64,000 nt of DNA from DATKUA01 sp965602675 (GTDB taxonomy: Bacteria > Acidobacteriota > DATKUA01), in NCBI GenBank assembly GCA_965602675.1, contig CBFCZO010000005.1:9372-73371 (forward strand), written 5' to 3'. The position numbers were made by a program, and so were the translations under genes. Position 1 is the first letter of the stretch; every line of letters starts with the position of its first letter. Below, one piece after another: positions 49,072-57,695 of the stretch. The notes below the pieces were generated by a model. It saw only the letters and a program-made list of their open reading frames with translations. It did no database searches and was not told the DNA's origin.

Positions 49072-49935
49072 CTATTCTCCGTCGTCGGTCGTAGAAGTAA
49101 TTTTTTCCTTGATCCCTTCCGGTAATTCTTCGGGTGGTTCTTCGCCGAGAATCAGCCGAAGCTGCAGGGCGTTGACGACGCCCTGTGCCTGCCAATGGTT
49201 GTTGAAGAAAACATAGGTGTCGCGTTCCCCGGCCGGTATTCCCGAATCATCCAACTCCTCACCGGCCAGTTTTCTCACGGCCCCGGCAAGCTTGCTGAGC
49301 TGATCGGGCGAATACAGGTAGTCGTAGCGCTGCCAGGCGTGCTCGTGCTCGTACCACTTCTCGGCGTTGCGCCCGTGCAGGCGGACGTAGCCGAACGGGC
49401 CGATCCGCTCCCAGCCGCCGCGGAAGAGATCGCCGACGTCGGGAGCATCGGTCGTCACCAGGGCCAGTTTTCGCTCGTCGAGAAAATCGAAAGCCTGGCG
49501 GTTCTTCCATCTGCCGTGGCGGAACTCGACGGCGATTGGATAGCTCTCGAATTTGCGCGCCAGGCCGTCGAGATAATCGAGGCTCTCGCTCGTGGCGTGG
49601 AAGGAGTAGGGAAACTGAATCAGCAGCGAGAGCAAGGCGTTGTTTTCCGCCAAAGCATCGAGCGCGGTGCGGAAGGCGTCGATCTCCTGCTGACCGTACT
49701 TGCGCTCGTGCGTGAAGCTTTTATGTGCCTTGAGGGCGAACTTCATCCCCGGCGCCTTCTCGAGGAAGCCGTCGATTCCTTGCTTGCCGGGCAGCGTGTA
49801 ATAAGAATAGTTAAGCTCGACAATGGGGAAGAGCTTCGAGAAGTAGGGGAGCATCTCCCATTTCTGCGTGCCCTCGTGATAGAATGGCCCGACCCAGTCC
49901 TCGTAACTGAAGCCGGATGTCGACACCAGGATCAT
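49072..49935 (-). CDS. DUF72 (YecE-like) protein
   Basis: A 287-residue TIM-barrel-like DUF72 protein. Typical segments are VSTSGFSYEDWVGPFYHEG, VELNYSYYTLPGKQGI, FALKAHKSFTHERK, FPYSFHATSESLDYLDGLA, VEFRHGRW and YVFFNNHWQAQGVVNALQL. Members act as unknown cytosolic proteins, sometimes linked to nucleic-acid repair. Being upstream of a nuclease-fold gene and an ATL gene fits, but the nuclease is exported, so a shared pathway is uncertain. The ATG lacks a strong ribosome-binding site. First gene of the likely three-gene unit. Confidence 0.88.
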   Translation of the reverse strand: MILVSTSGFSYEDWVGPFYHEGTQKWEMLPYFSKLFPIVELNYSYYTLPGKQGIDGFLEKAPGMKFALKAHKSFTHERKYGQQEIDAFRTALDALAENNALLSLLIQFPYSFHATSESLDYLDGLARKFESYPIAVEFRHGRWKNRQAFDFLDERKLALVTTDAPDVGDLFRGGWERIGPFGYVRLHGRNAEKWYEHEHAWQRYDYLYSPDQLSKLAGAVRKLAGEELDDSGIPAGERDTYVFFNNHWQAQGVVNALQLRLILGEEPPEELPEGIKEKITSTTDDGE

Positions 49936-50081
49936 GCCGCGATGCTAGCACCGGGTGTGCTGCTCCGCAATTGAGCCGGGTTTTTCCGCACGAAGGCTTG
50001 TGTCGGCATCGGCGGCGACTGCGTTTGCGCTTACAGCAGCGTGGTTCGAAGTGTCTGATAATGTCTCAAGGGGAGGGGATT

Positions 50082-51464
50082 ATGCATGTAATTCTTTCAA
50101 TCCTTCTCATGTTTGGACCGGCCGCGGTCCAGGATACCGCCGAGCATGTCAAGGATCCGTTATTAGTCATTGCTGAACTGGACCGGCTGGCCGGCATGGA
50201 GCTATGGCCCGGGTTCGATCCGGCTTCCTACCCCATAGCATTGTTCGATGGAGCCGACACTTGGCTTTTCCGACACCCGTCACCACCTGAGGGATTCAAA
50301 TCCGCTCCCGACTCGCAGGCTGTATGGGTCTATGAAGGACGGCATCCGGCGATGCGCTGGAACTCCAAGGCTGAGATCGGCGGCGTCACGACTGCCACCG
50401 TACTTCTGAACATTCAGCCCGACCGCCCCGCCATCGAGGAGGCATCGATCATCGTCCACGAGACGTTTCACATCTTCCAGGACGAGCACCATCCCGGATG
50501 GACGGCGAACGAGGCCCACCGTTTCACGTATCCGATCGACGATGCGCAGAATTATCTGCTGACAATCATCGAGGATCACGCTCTGGCCCGCGCTCTTGAG
50601 GCCAAGAGCGATAAAGAGGCTGCTGCCTGGGCAGCCCGTGCACTTGCGGTCAGGATAGAACGGACTGCCGTCCTGGCTGATGAACACAGGGCCTTCGAGA
50701 CCGGCCTGGAAATGATGGAAGGGACGGCGCGTTACCTTGCACAGTTCACTCTGGGCAAATCCGAATCGACCGCGACATTGCTGGATATCCTGACTCCCGA
50801 CCAGTTTCGCTGGCGGCCTTACGCCACCGGCTGCGCGCTGGCCGCGCTGCTCGATCGATTCGACGGCGGCTGGAAGCAACGTATTGAGGATATTGCAGAG
50901 CTTACGCTTGAACGCGCTCTTGAGGATGCTCTTCGCAAGCGTGACGTTTCTCCGGCCGATTTCACGGCTGATGAACTCGCCGGTTTTAAGCTCAGAGCGG
51001 AGAAGGCAATTGCCGACTTGCTGGTGCACCGTAAGAGCCTGCGTGAGGAATTTCAATCACGGGAGGGTTGGCGAGTAATCCTGAAACTCGCCCCGGGAGT
51101 TGAGCTACTGGCGACGGAACGCTTCGACCCGATCACCAACGCCCTGCTCGGCGGCGGGCAGATGCTGCACGGAAACATCCTGATCCTCAGAAATGAAAAC
51201 GGCAGGGTGGAGATGCGTAATCCCCACAGTAGACGCGGAGAATTTATCGGCCTGAACGCACTGACAACAGCCGAGGGCGAGCACCCCGTCTTCGGCGGCG
51301 TCAGCAGCGTTGTTTACGCCGGATTCGAGGGCGAACCGGAGATCGACGGAGGCGGTGGGAGGATAAAGGTCTCAGCCGGGGGCTTTGTCATGGAATTCAG
51401 CGAAGCGAGTCTGGAACGTGGCGGTAATCGCATCACGGTGACGCTTTCTAAGCCTCAGCGCTGA
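50082..51464 (+). CDS. exported HExxH zincin-like protein of unknown function
   Basis: A 460-residue protein, not a family I recognise. It begins with a short hydrophobic signal (ILSILLMFGPAAVQ). An alpha-rich middle carries IIVHETFHIFQDEHH (HExxH) and, about 120 residues on, MMEGTARYLAQF, where the glutamate could be the third zinc ligand. That pattern is seen in gluzincin-type peptidases. The last 100 residues are beta-rich (VILKLAPGVELLATERF, VVYAGFEGEPEIDGGGGRIKV). It lacks obvious propeptide or anchor features. GGGGAGGGGATT precedes the ATG, chosen over several upstream starts that add basic sequence. It may be another secreted peptidase; catalysis is unproven. Confidence 0.75.
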   Translation: MHVILSILLMFGPAAVQDTAEHVKDPLLVIAELDRLAGMELWPGFDPASYPIALFDGADTWLFRHPSPPEGFKSAPDSQAVWVYEGRHPAMRWNSKAEIGGVTTATVLLNIQPDRPAIEEASIIVHETFHIFQDEHHPGWTANEAHRFTYPIDDAQNYLLTIIEDHALARALEAKSDKEAAAWAARALAVRIERTAVLADEHRAFETGLEMMEGTARYLAQFTLGKSESTATLLDILTPDQFRWRPYATGCALAALLDRFDGGWKQRIEDIAELTLERALEDALRKRDVSPADFTADELAGFKLRAEKAIADLLVHRKSLREEFQSREGWRVILKLAPGVELLATERFDPITNALLGGGQMLHGNILILRNENGRVEMRNPHSRRGEFIGLNALTTAEGEHPVFGGVSSVVYAGFEGEPEIDGGGGRIKVSAGGFVMEFSEASLERGGNRITVTLSKPQR

Positions 51465-51498
51465 GGCATCCGGTTTCCCTACTCGGTTGAAATAGAAA

Positions 51499-51522
51499 AG
51501 GGCGGACAGAAATGTCCGCCCT
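51499..51522 (-). terminator. terminator of the M14 carboxypeptidase gene (minus strand)
   Basis: The perfect stem AGGGCGGACA / TGTCCGCCCT has a four-base loop. The minus strand continues with TTTTCTATTTC. It lies 25 bases past the stop of the M14 gene and also within reach of the convergent gene ending at 51464. Confidence 0.8.
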
Positions 51523-51546
51523 CCAGTCGATCGAGATAACGGGTAG

Positions 51547-54408
51547 CTAGAAACTGGTTTCCGCCTTATCTTCTTCTTTCTTCTCCGGCGCTTCGCGTAG
51601 TTCCGCAGGAGCCTGCCAGTTCATCAGTGTGTTGTAGACGTAGCTGAAGTTGGCATGATTCATCCAGCGGTACATCGGGTTGAAGCCGAAGAGGACGACG
51701 CGGCCCTTGCCAAGCGGGGCGTCGATGATCGCTGCCGAGCCGTCGATCGCGTTGCCGTTGCGTAACAAGCCGCTACGGAGCAGAGGAATCTTCTTGCCTT
51801 GTCTTGCAGATTGCTCGCCTCCTCCGCCGGCCATGCCGTAGGGACCAAACCTGCCGCCAGCGGCATCCGGCTCCTTGGTGCCGAACTGGAGCACGACGTA
51901 CTTCCGCATGTGCTCGGCCACGTTGAAGAGCGGCAGCTGGCTGCGATAGATCGACGGGTGCTCGTCGTAACCGTAGGCTATCGGGTTGCCCGGCTGTCGA
52001 ACCGTGCCGGCAAGGATGGTGCCCGGACAGGCAACGGTGCGCGGTAGCTGCGAGCCGTAGACGCCGCTGACGAAACCAAGATCGGTCACTAGGCTCGAGC
52101 CTGTACCCATTGTGATCAGCGTGCCGCCTTCCTTGACGTACTTCTCGAGTTCGAGTGCTCCCTCGAGGCCGAGGCCTCCGGTGATGTCGTCGCTGGAATC
52201 GGGGTAACCCATGTACTTGAATTCTTCAGTCTTGTTGTAAGCGATGGGGGAGTGGCGGGAATCGACTCCGCGCAGCATGCGTACGCCGCCGCCCCAGCCG
52301 CCCTGGTGCGGAATGATAATCACGTCGAAATCGGCGAGCAGGCCGCCCTTGCGGATGCGCTCGTCGTTGATCAGCGTAAAGGGCACGTTGTCCTGCTCCA
52401 GCGCATAGCGTGTCCAGCCGCTCTCCTGGGTATTGAACCAGGAGTGGTACATCGCCAGGCGCGGCAGCTTGATCGTGCGCAGCTCGGGCGGATCGAATTC
52501 CGCGGGCATGAACGTATTCAGCCGGTACTTATCGAAAATTTGCGATACCTTTACAGCCGTCTCATCGTTAACGCGGAAGCCAGGCAGTACCCAAGTGCCG
52601 GCGGGGAAGGTTTTCTCACCGACCTTGAATTCCTTGTCGGCTGCTTTCACTTCGACGCCCGCTTCTTCGAGCTCGACGATGGCGTTGATCATGGCGGTGC
52701 CCTGCGGCTCGACAAGTGTGTAATCCGCCTGGCGCATGCCCCCGCGCTCGCCGCCGAAAGCCGGGCCGTCGCCGAATACCTCCATCGCGGCCTCGAGTAC
52801 GGCCTTGTCGCCGATTTCCTCTGTTTTGACATCCATCATCAAACCAATAGTCCAGGCCGTGGCGTCGTAGGGATTGTTACTGTAATTCTGCGGCCACTCC
52901 TGTTTTTCGAGAAGAGTCTTGGCGATTGTGCGGTAGGGCTGATCTAGGCGGACGACTACACTGCCGGTGGGATAAGTCTTCGCCTTTTCGCCTTCGCCGA
53001 GGGTGAGATCGGCACTCAGGAGGTGCATCTCGACGCCCTGACGACGCATTACATCGAGCAAGCGGTTGGCCGCCAGCGGGTCCTTTTGTTCAGGCGGGAT
53101 TATCCAGGCATAGGGCGTTTCACTGCTGCCGGCGGTAACGGCGTTGTTGCTCTTTTTCCAGAAGTTCTCAAGGACTGTATCGGCATGGCGGGCGGTGAAA
53201 TCGAGCGCGATCAGGCAGCCGCTCTGTTGTAGGTTGACATTATTACGCAGGCTCCAGACCACCTTGTCAGGCGGCGGACTGGGCCTGTACCACTCGCGTG
53301 ATGTGACATTGCCCCGGAAGCTGACCTCGCGTTCATAGGTGTTGGCACCTGCGTTGCCGTAAGTCTCGTAGAAGCGGCCGATGGCGTTGTGGTTATTCGG
53401 CAGCCAGAGGAGGTAGCCGGGATACCAGCCGGTATAGAAGCCGTGGGTCCATACGCCGGGTACGCCGTAGCTCGACATCTGCGTGACTTCATTGAAGGCG
53501 AACCATTGCCACTCATTGATCGTGATCGGGTCCTGCGCCGTGTAGTAGGGGCCGGTGCCGGTGGAGATGTATAGCAGGGGGACACTCTCATGCAGGTCGT
53601 GGCACACCTGGGGATGGAACATGAAGAAGGCGTTGAAGATATTGCGGGTCAGCGGCTGTGAGACCATGATTCCGTCGCGGTTGTTGTCGTGCTGGGTGTA
53701 GTCGCCCCAGTAAGGCGTCGAACGCGAGGGCAGGTCCTCCCACTTCTCGACCTTCTTGGTGTGGCGGTAGTACCAATTGACCTGGCGGTTCCAGCCGTCG
53801 GTCTCGAGCACCGGCACGATCAGCGCAACCACGTTGGCGCGGATGCGCTTGATCATCTCGGTATCGGAGGCGGCGAGACGGTAGGCCAATTCCATTAGCA
53901 TCTCGGGGCTGCCGGTCTCAGGCGAATGGAGGCCGCCGCTTATCAGGTAAAACGGTTTGGCTTCCTTGACGATCTCACCCATTCGCTCCTCGTCGGTAAC
54001 GCGCGGGTCGGCCAATGCCTTGGTCATCGCACGGTAACGGTCGAGGTCGGCGATGGTGTCTGCGTCGGAGACAGCCACCACCACCATCATGTTTCCCTGG
54101 TGGCTTTTGCCGATATCGAACACCTTCACGCGGTCGCACTTCTCATCGAGCGTGCGGTAATAGCGGAGAATGTCGTCGTAATAAGTATGCTTACCGGGTG
54201 TGCCGGAGATGTAGCCGAGCACCTGTTTTGGCGAAGGAATGGTATCGCTGGCCGGCAGGTAGTCCACGAGCGGTGTGAGGAACCTTGCCTCGGTTGTGTA
54301 CTCGTGGATCATTTTTGTTGCTTCCTCATCGCGCCTGTCCTGTGCAGCCAGAGTAACTGCTGCGAGTAAAAGGAAGACGGATAGGTGTAGAGCGGTTCTT
54401 TTACGCAT
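51547..54408 (-). CDS. M14 family zinc carboxypeptidase, exported
   Basis: A 953-residue protein. The signal peptide is LHLSVFLLLAAVTLAAQ. The catalytic M14 domain (about 40-390) has zinc ligands in GGLHSPETGSPEM (His-x2-Glu) and the later His in VCHDLHESVP. A long C-terminal region contains a Rossmann- or GATase-like part (VIIIPHQGGWGGG, GTLITMGTGSSLVTDL) and ends in a charged tail (EKKEEDKAE). This size and layout are usual for M14 proteins of Acidobacteriota-like bacteria. It should trim C-terminal residues from peptides outside the cell membrane. The ATG follows GGGGGTTAAGGG. Confidence 0.9.
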   Translation of the reverse strand: MRKRTALHLSVFLLLAAVTLAAQDRRDEEATKMIHEYTTEARFLTPLVDYLPASDTIPSPKQVLGYISGTPGKHTYYDDILRYYRTLDEKCDRVKVFDIGKSHQGNMMVVVAVSDADTIADLDRYRAMTKALADPRVTDEERMGEIVKEAKPFYLISGGLHSPETGSPEMLMELAYRLAASDTEMIKRIRANVVALIVPVLETDGWNRQVNWYYRHTKKVEKWEDLPSRSTPYWGDYTQHDNNRDGIMVSQPLTRNIFNAFFMFHPQVCHDLHESVPLLYISTGTGPYYTAQDPITINEWQWFAFNEVTQMSSYGVPGVWTHGFYTGWYPGYLLWLPNNHNAIGRFYETYGNAGANTYEREVSFRGNVTSREWYRPSPPPDKVVWSLRNNVNLQQSGCLIALDFTARHADTVLENFWKKSNNAVTAGSSETPYAWIIPPEQKDPLAANRLLDVMRRQGVEMHLLSADLTLGEGEKAKTYPTGSVVVRLDQPYRTIAKTLLEKQEWPQNYSNNPYDATAWTIGLMMDVKTEEIGDKAVLEAAMEVFGDGPAFGGERGGMRQADYTLVEPQGTAMINAIVELEEAGVEVKAADKEFKVGEKTFPAGTWVLPGFRVNDETAVKVSQIFDKYRLNTFMPAEFDPPELRTIKLPRLAMYHSWFNTQESGWTRYALEQDNVPFTLINDERIRKGGLLADFDVIIIPHQGGWGGGVRMLRGVDSRHSPIAYNKTEEFKYMGYPDSSDDITGGLGLEGALELEKYVKEGGTLITMGTGSSLVTDLGFVSGVYGSQLPRTVACPGTILAGTVRQPGNPIAYGYDEHPSIYRSQLPLFNVAEHMRKYVVLQFGTKEPDAAGGRFGPYGMAGGGGEQSARQGKKIPLLRSGLLRNGNAIDGSAAIIDAPLGKGRVVLFGFNPMYRWMNHANFSYVYNTLMNWQAPAELREAPEKKEEDKAETSF

Positions 54409-54569
54409 CCCTTAACCCCCATGTTTGGTGCGTTATGACCTTGGGTCGGCGGCTGATTCCCGGTTCGGAGATCGCGGCAAGACTCGGGAAGCCGTTACGG
54501 GATAATAATGCGACAGTTTCGCAAATAAATCAAACGTGATTATTTTCGGAAGTGCGGCTCGTGACGTTA

Positions 54570-55856
54570 CTATTCAAGCTTCAATTCCTCGATCCCATCC
54601 ATGTAGGGTACGAGCGCTTCGGGCAGCAGGACGGAGCCGTCGGGCTGCTGGCCGTTCTCGAGCAGAGCGACTACCGTTCGCCCGACGGCCAGGCCGGAGC
54701 CGTTGAGCGTATGCGCGAAGGTGGGTTTACCGCCCGGCTCGGGGCGGTAGCGGATGCGGGCGCGGCGTGCCTGGAAGGCCTCGTAATTGCTACAGCTGGA
54801 GATCTCGCGGTAGCGCTCCTGGCTCGGCACCCAGACCTCCAGGTCATAGGTTTTTGAGGCACCGAAGCCGAGATCGCCTGTGCAGAGCGTGATTACCCGG
54901 TAGGGGAGTTCCAGCAGTTGAAGGACCTTTTCCGCGTGGCTGGTCAGCAACTCGAGTTGTTCGTAACTTTCCTCTTCACGGCAAAAGCGCACCATCTCGA
55001 CCTTGTTGAACTGGTGGACGCGGATCAGGCCTCGGGTGTCGACTCCGTAGGAGCCCGCTTCCGAGCGGAAGCATGGCGTGTATGCGGCGAAGGCGGCCAG
55101 CAGCTCGGATCCATGGATAATCTCGTTGGCGAAGTAATTTGTCACTGGTACTTCGGCGGTCGGGCATAGATACAAACCGCGCTCGTCGGTCAGCTTAAAC
55201 AGGTCATCCTCGAACTTTGGCAGCTGGCCGGTGCCGATCAGCGACTCGGTGTTGATAATGAACGGCGGCACCACCTCGCTGTAGCCGTGCTCGCGAGTGT
55301 GGAGATCGAGCATGAAATTGATCAGCGCCCGCTCGAGCCTCGCGCCGGCGCCGGTCATGAAATAGAAGCGCGCTCCGGTGACTTTCGCCCCGCGCTCCAT
55401 ATCCAGCAGTCTCAGGTTCTGACCGAGTTCGACGTGATCTTTGACCTCGAAGTCGAACTCCCGCCGCTCGCCCCAGCGGCGCACCTCTTCGTTGTCTTCC
55501 TCACTCTTGCCGATGGGAACGCTTTCGTGGGGGATGTTGGGGATCTCGAGCATCAGGCTGTTGAATTCAGCCAGAGCGGAGCGCAGCTCGGTCTCCATCT
55601 CCTTCAGCCGTTCGCCCATCTCCTTCATCTCGCTCTTGATCTTCTCGGCTTCATCACGCCGGCCCTCTTGCATCATCGGGCCGATGTTTTTCGACATTGC
55701 TTTGCGTTTTGCCTGGAGGCTCTCACTCTTGGCAATCAACGCGCGGCGGCGTTCGTCGAGCTGGATAAGGCCGTCGAGATCGAATTCGTAATTCCTGTTT
55801 TTCAGGCTGTCTCTGACAAGCCGGTCGTTTTTTCTGATCAGGTTGATATCGAGCAA
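54570..55856 (-). CDS. serS: seryl-tRNA synthetase
   Basis: A complete 428-residue class II synthetase that charges tRNA-Ser. The N-terminal tRNA-binding coiled coil (about 1-105) begins LDINLIRKNDRLVRDSLKNR and is rich in Lys/Glu (LQAKRKAMSKNIG). Motif 2 is FRSEAGSYGVDTRGLIRVHQ and motif 3 is LNGSGLAVGRTVVALLENGQ. It starts with TTG at 55856 after GGGGAG; no ATG is close and the family starts here. It is an isolated gene between the M14 gene and a divergently unrelated FGE-fold gene. Confidence 0.97.
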   Translation of the reverse strand: MLDINLIRKNDRLVRDSLKNRNYEFDLDGLIQLDERRRALIAKSESLQAKRKAMSKNIGPMMQEGRRDEAEKIKSEMKEMGERLKEMETELRSALAEFNSLMLEIPNIPHESVPIGKSEEDNEEVRRWGERREFDFEVKDHVELGQNLRLLDMERGAKVTGARFYFMTGAGARLERALINFMLDLHTREHGYSEVVPPFIINTESLIGTGQLPKFEDDLFKLTDERGLYLCPTAEVPVTNYFANEIIHGSELLAAFAAYTPCFRSEAGSYGVDTRGLIRVHQFNKVEMVRFCREEESYEQLELLTSHAEKVLQLLELPYRVITLCTGDLGFGASKTYDLEVWVPSQERYREISSCSNYEAFQARRARIRYRPEPGGKPTFAHTLNGSGLAVGRTVVALLENGQQPDGSVLLPEALVPYMDGIEELKLE

Positions 55857-55948
55857 CTCTAACTCCCCGCCGTATGTTGATTACTGTATGCTACGTTCCT
55901 TTTCCGGACCAGATCTTACCATTTTGCCGGAGGATTCTCTTCCTTTGA

Positions 55949-56719
55949 TCAATGGGCAATTCGCACCACCCGGAAACCGATGTTTTCATGCAGGCTTGTA
56001 TCGGGATCGGCGCCGTCGCGGAAGTAATGCATGAAAACCATCGGCGTTGTGGCATTCCCTACGTATCCGCCGCGGATAACCTTGAGGTTTTCGATTTTCT
56101 CACCCACAACCGGATTAGTCTGATCTCCGGCGGAGTATGGCGCGTACCAGTCGAGACACCATTCGCGCACACCCCCTGCCATGTTTCTCAAGCCCCAGGG
56201 ATTAGGCCTCAAGAGCGCTTCTTCGTCGAATTCATCGCCCCAGTAAAATCGGGTTGTCGTGTTCGCGCGGTAGGCGTACTCCCACTCGGCTTCCGTTGGC
56301 AGGCTGTAATACGCGGATTCGCTGCGAGAAAGCCTCTCGCAGAACTCCACAGCATCGTGCCAGGTGATATGGGTAACGGGCAGACCAGGACCCAGGATCT
56401 CGGAAGGATTCTCTCCCATTATCAACTCGTACTGGGCCTGAGTGATCTCGTTGATGCTGATATAGAAAGACCTGCTGATGGTGGCGGTGTGAGCCGGTCT
56501 GTTGCTTTCCAAGCCCAAGTTATGACCCATGACAAACGTTCCAGGTCTGATCAGACGGAACTCGATGCGAATAGAATCGGTCAGCGTGCTCGGAAAGCTA
56601 TCCTCGGTTGTGGTTTCGCTCTCCGGCTCTGGCTGGGGCTCAGCTTCCTGCGCACAGCCGTTCAGCATGATGAAGAAAGCGAAAAACAGCGCGACCCGCA
56701 TTCGCAGTCTTCTGTTCAT
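55949..56719 (-). CDS. FGE/SUMF1-fold lipoprotein lacking the active-site cysteines
   Basis: A 256-residue protein. The lipoprotein signal is ALFFAFFIMLNGCAQ (LNGC), then a Glu/Thr-rich spacer. The C-terminal FGE-sulfatase-type fold shows FVMGHNLGLESNRPAHTATI, SINEITQAQYELIMGENP, VTHITWHDAVEFCERLSR, YSLPTEAEWEYAYRAN and GGVREWCLDWYAPYSAG. The strand that holds the catalytic cysteines in true FGE is VIRGGYVGNATTPMVF here, without cysteine, so it probably binds a ligand rather than oxidising sulfatases. It is the second such protein in the window (see 17246-18283). GGGAGG precedes the ATG. The hydrolase gene at 56762 lies just upstream in transcription order, 42 bases away. Confidence 0.87.
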   Translation of the reverse strand: MNRRLRMRVALFFAFFIMLNGCAQEAEPQPEPESETTTEDSFPSTLTDSIRIEFRLIRPGTFVMGHNLGLESNRPAHTATISRSFYISINEITQAQYELIMGENPSEILGPGLPVTHITWHDAVEFCERLSRSESAYYSLPTEAEWEYAYRANTTTRFYWGDEFDEEALLRPNPWGLRNMAGGVREWCLDWYAPYSAGDQTNPVVGEKIENLKVIRGGYVGNATTPMVFMHYFRDGADPDTSLHENIGFRVVRIAH

Positions 56720-56761
56720 AACATGCCTCCCGGCGGCATTCGCTCGGCCGGACTACTACTA

Positions 56762-57664
56762 TCAATCGAGGCCCAGCACCTCGTTCAGGAACGGAATCAC
56801 CTCGTTATCGAGAGTTTCCGGTGAGGCGTTGTCGAAGTGCCCACCGTCGCTATTGATAACCAGCTTCTTTGGTTCGCCCGCAGCCGCGAAGATCTTGTCG
56901 GAGTGCCAGGGTGGGACAACGCGATCCCTCTCGCCTTTTAAAATCAGGAAGGGACGCGGAGTAATCTTCGGAGCTGCCGCCACCACGTCGACCTCTGACA
57001 TTCCTCCGCCGAATCTCCTTTTAAAAGCGCTGTCTGCCGCCGCAATGAATAGAAACGGCGGGAGGAATAGGTTGCGGATGATGTGCCGCGTTTCCTCGCG
57101 CATGCTTGCGTAAGGGCTATCGGCGACGACTCCTTTTATGCGTTTGTCCTCAGCCGCGACGAGGATGGCGAGCACGGCCCCCATGGAGAATCCGTAAATC
57201 GCGATCCGCTCAGGATCGGCTTCCGGTAGCGATGAGGCCTTATCTATGGCGGCGCGCAGGTCAAACCTTTCCTGCAAACCGCCGGTGCAGGCATCGCCTT
57301 CGCTCTCGCCGCAGCGTCGCCAATCGAAAGTGAACACAAGGAAGCCCGCGTGTGCGACAGCCGCGGAGCGTTCGATGATGTCGCTACGGTTGGTAGCGTA
57401 GCCGTGGGTAGTTATCACCAAAGGCCGTCGCTCTCCCGGTTTGTGTTCGGGCGGCAGGATAAGCCAGGCTTTCAGCCTTAGGTCTTCGTCGATCTCAAAC
57501 TCGATATCGCGGAACTGAAGACCGAAATCCGCCGGCGTGGTGTCGATGAGCATTCTCGACGGCCGTGAGTAGAATGCGAAGAAGAACTTCCCAACAGCCA
57601 GCCAGGCACCCCATAACAGAAGCGCCGCACCGGCGGCAGCCAGCGGCCAGATTAATATTTCCAT
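56762..57664 (-). CDS. alpha/beta hydrolase, membrane-anchored
   Basis: A 300-residue hydrolase. One N-terminal hydrophobic helix (LIWPLAAAGAALLLWGAWLA) anchors it. The catalytic features are the oxyanion-region ITTHGYATNRSDII, the nucleophile elbow IYGFSMGAVLAI, the acid in KGERDRVVPPWHS and the base in SDGGHFDNAS. DPERIA before the elbow resembles BAAT/FrsA-like esterases and peptidases. The substrate cannot be named. AAGGA precedes the ATG. It lies 42 bases upstream of the FGE-fold lipoprotein gene in the same direction and could share a message with it. Confidence 0.88.
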   Translation of the reverse strand: MEILIWPLAAAGAALLLWGAWLAVGKFFFAFYSRPSRMLIDTTPADFGLQFRDIEFEIDEDLRLKAWLILPPEHKPGERRPLVITTHGYATNRSDIIERSAAVAHAGFLVFTFDWRRCGESEGDACTGGLQERFDLRAAIDKASSLPEADPERIAIYGFSMGAVLAILVAAEDKRIKGVVADSPYASMREETRHIIRNLFLPPFLFIAAADSAFKRRFGGGMSEVDVVAAAPKITPRPFLILKGERDRVVPPWHSDKIFAAAGEPKKLVINSDGGHFDNASPETLDNEVIPFLNEVLGLD

Positions 57665-57695
57665 TCCTTCTGAACTCTCCCTGAATCGCTCCAGC

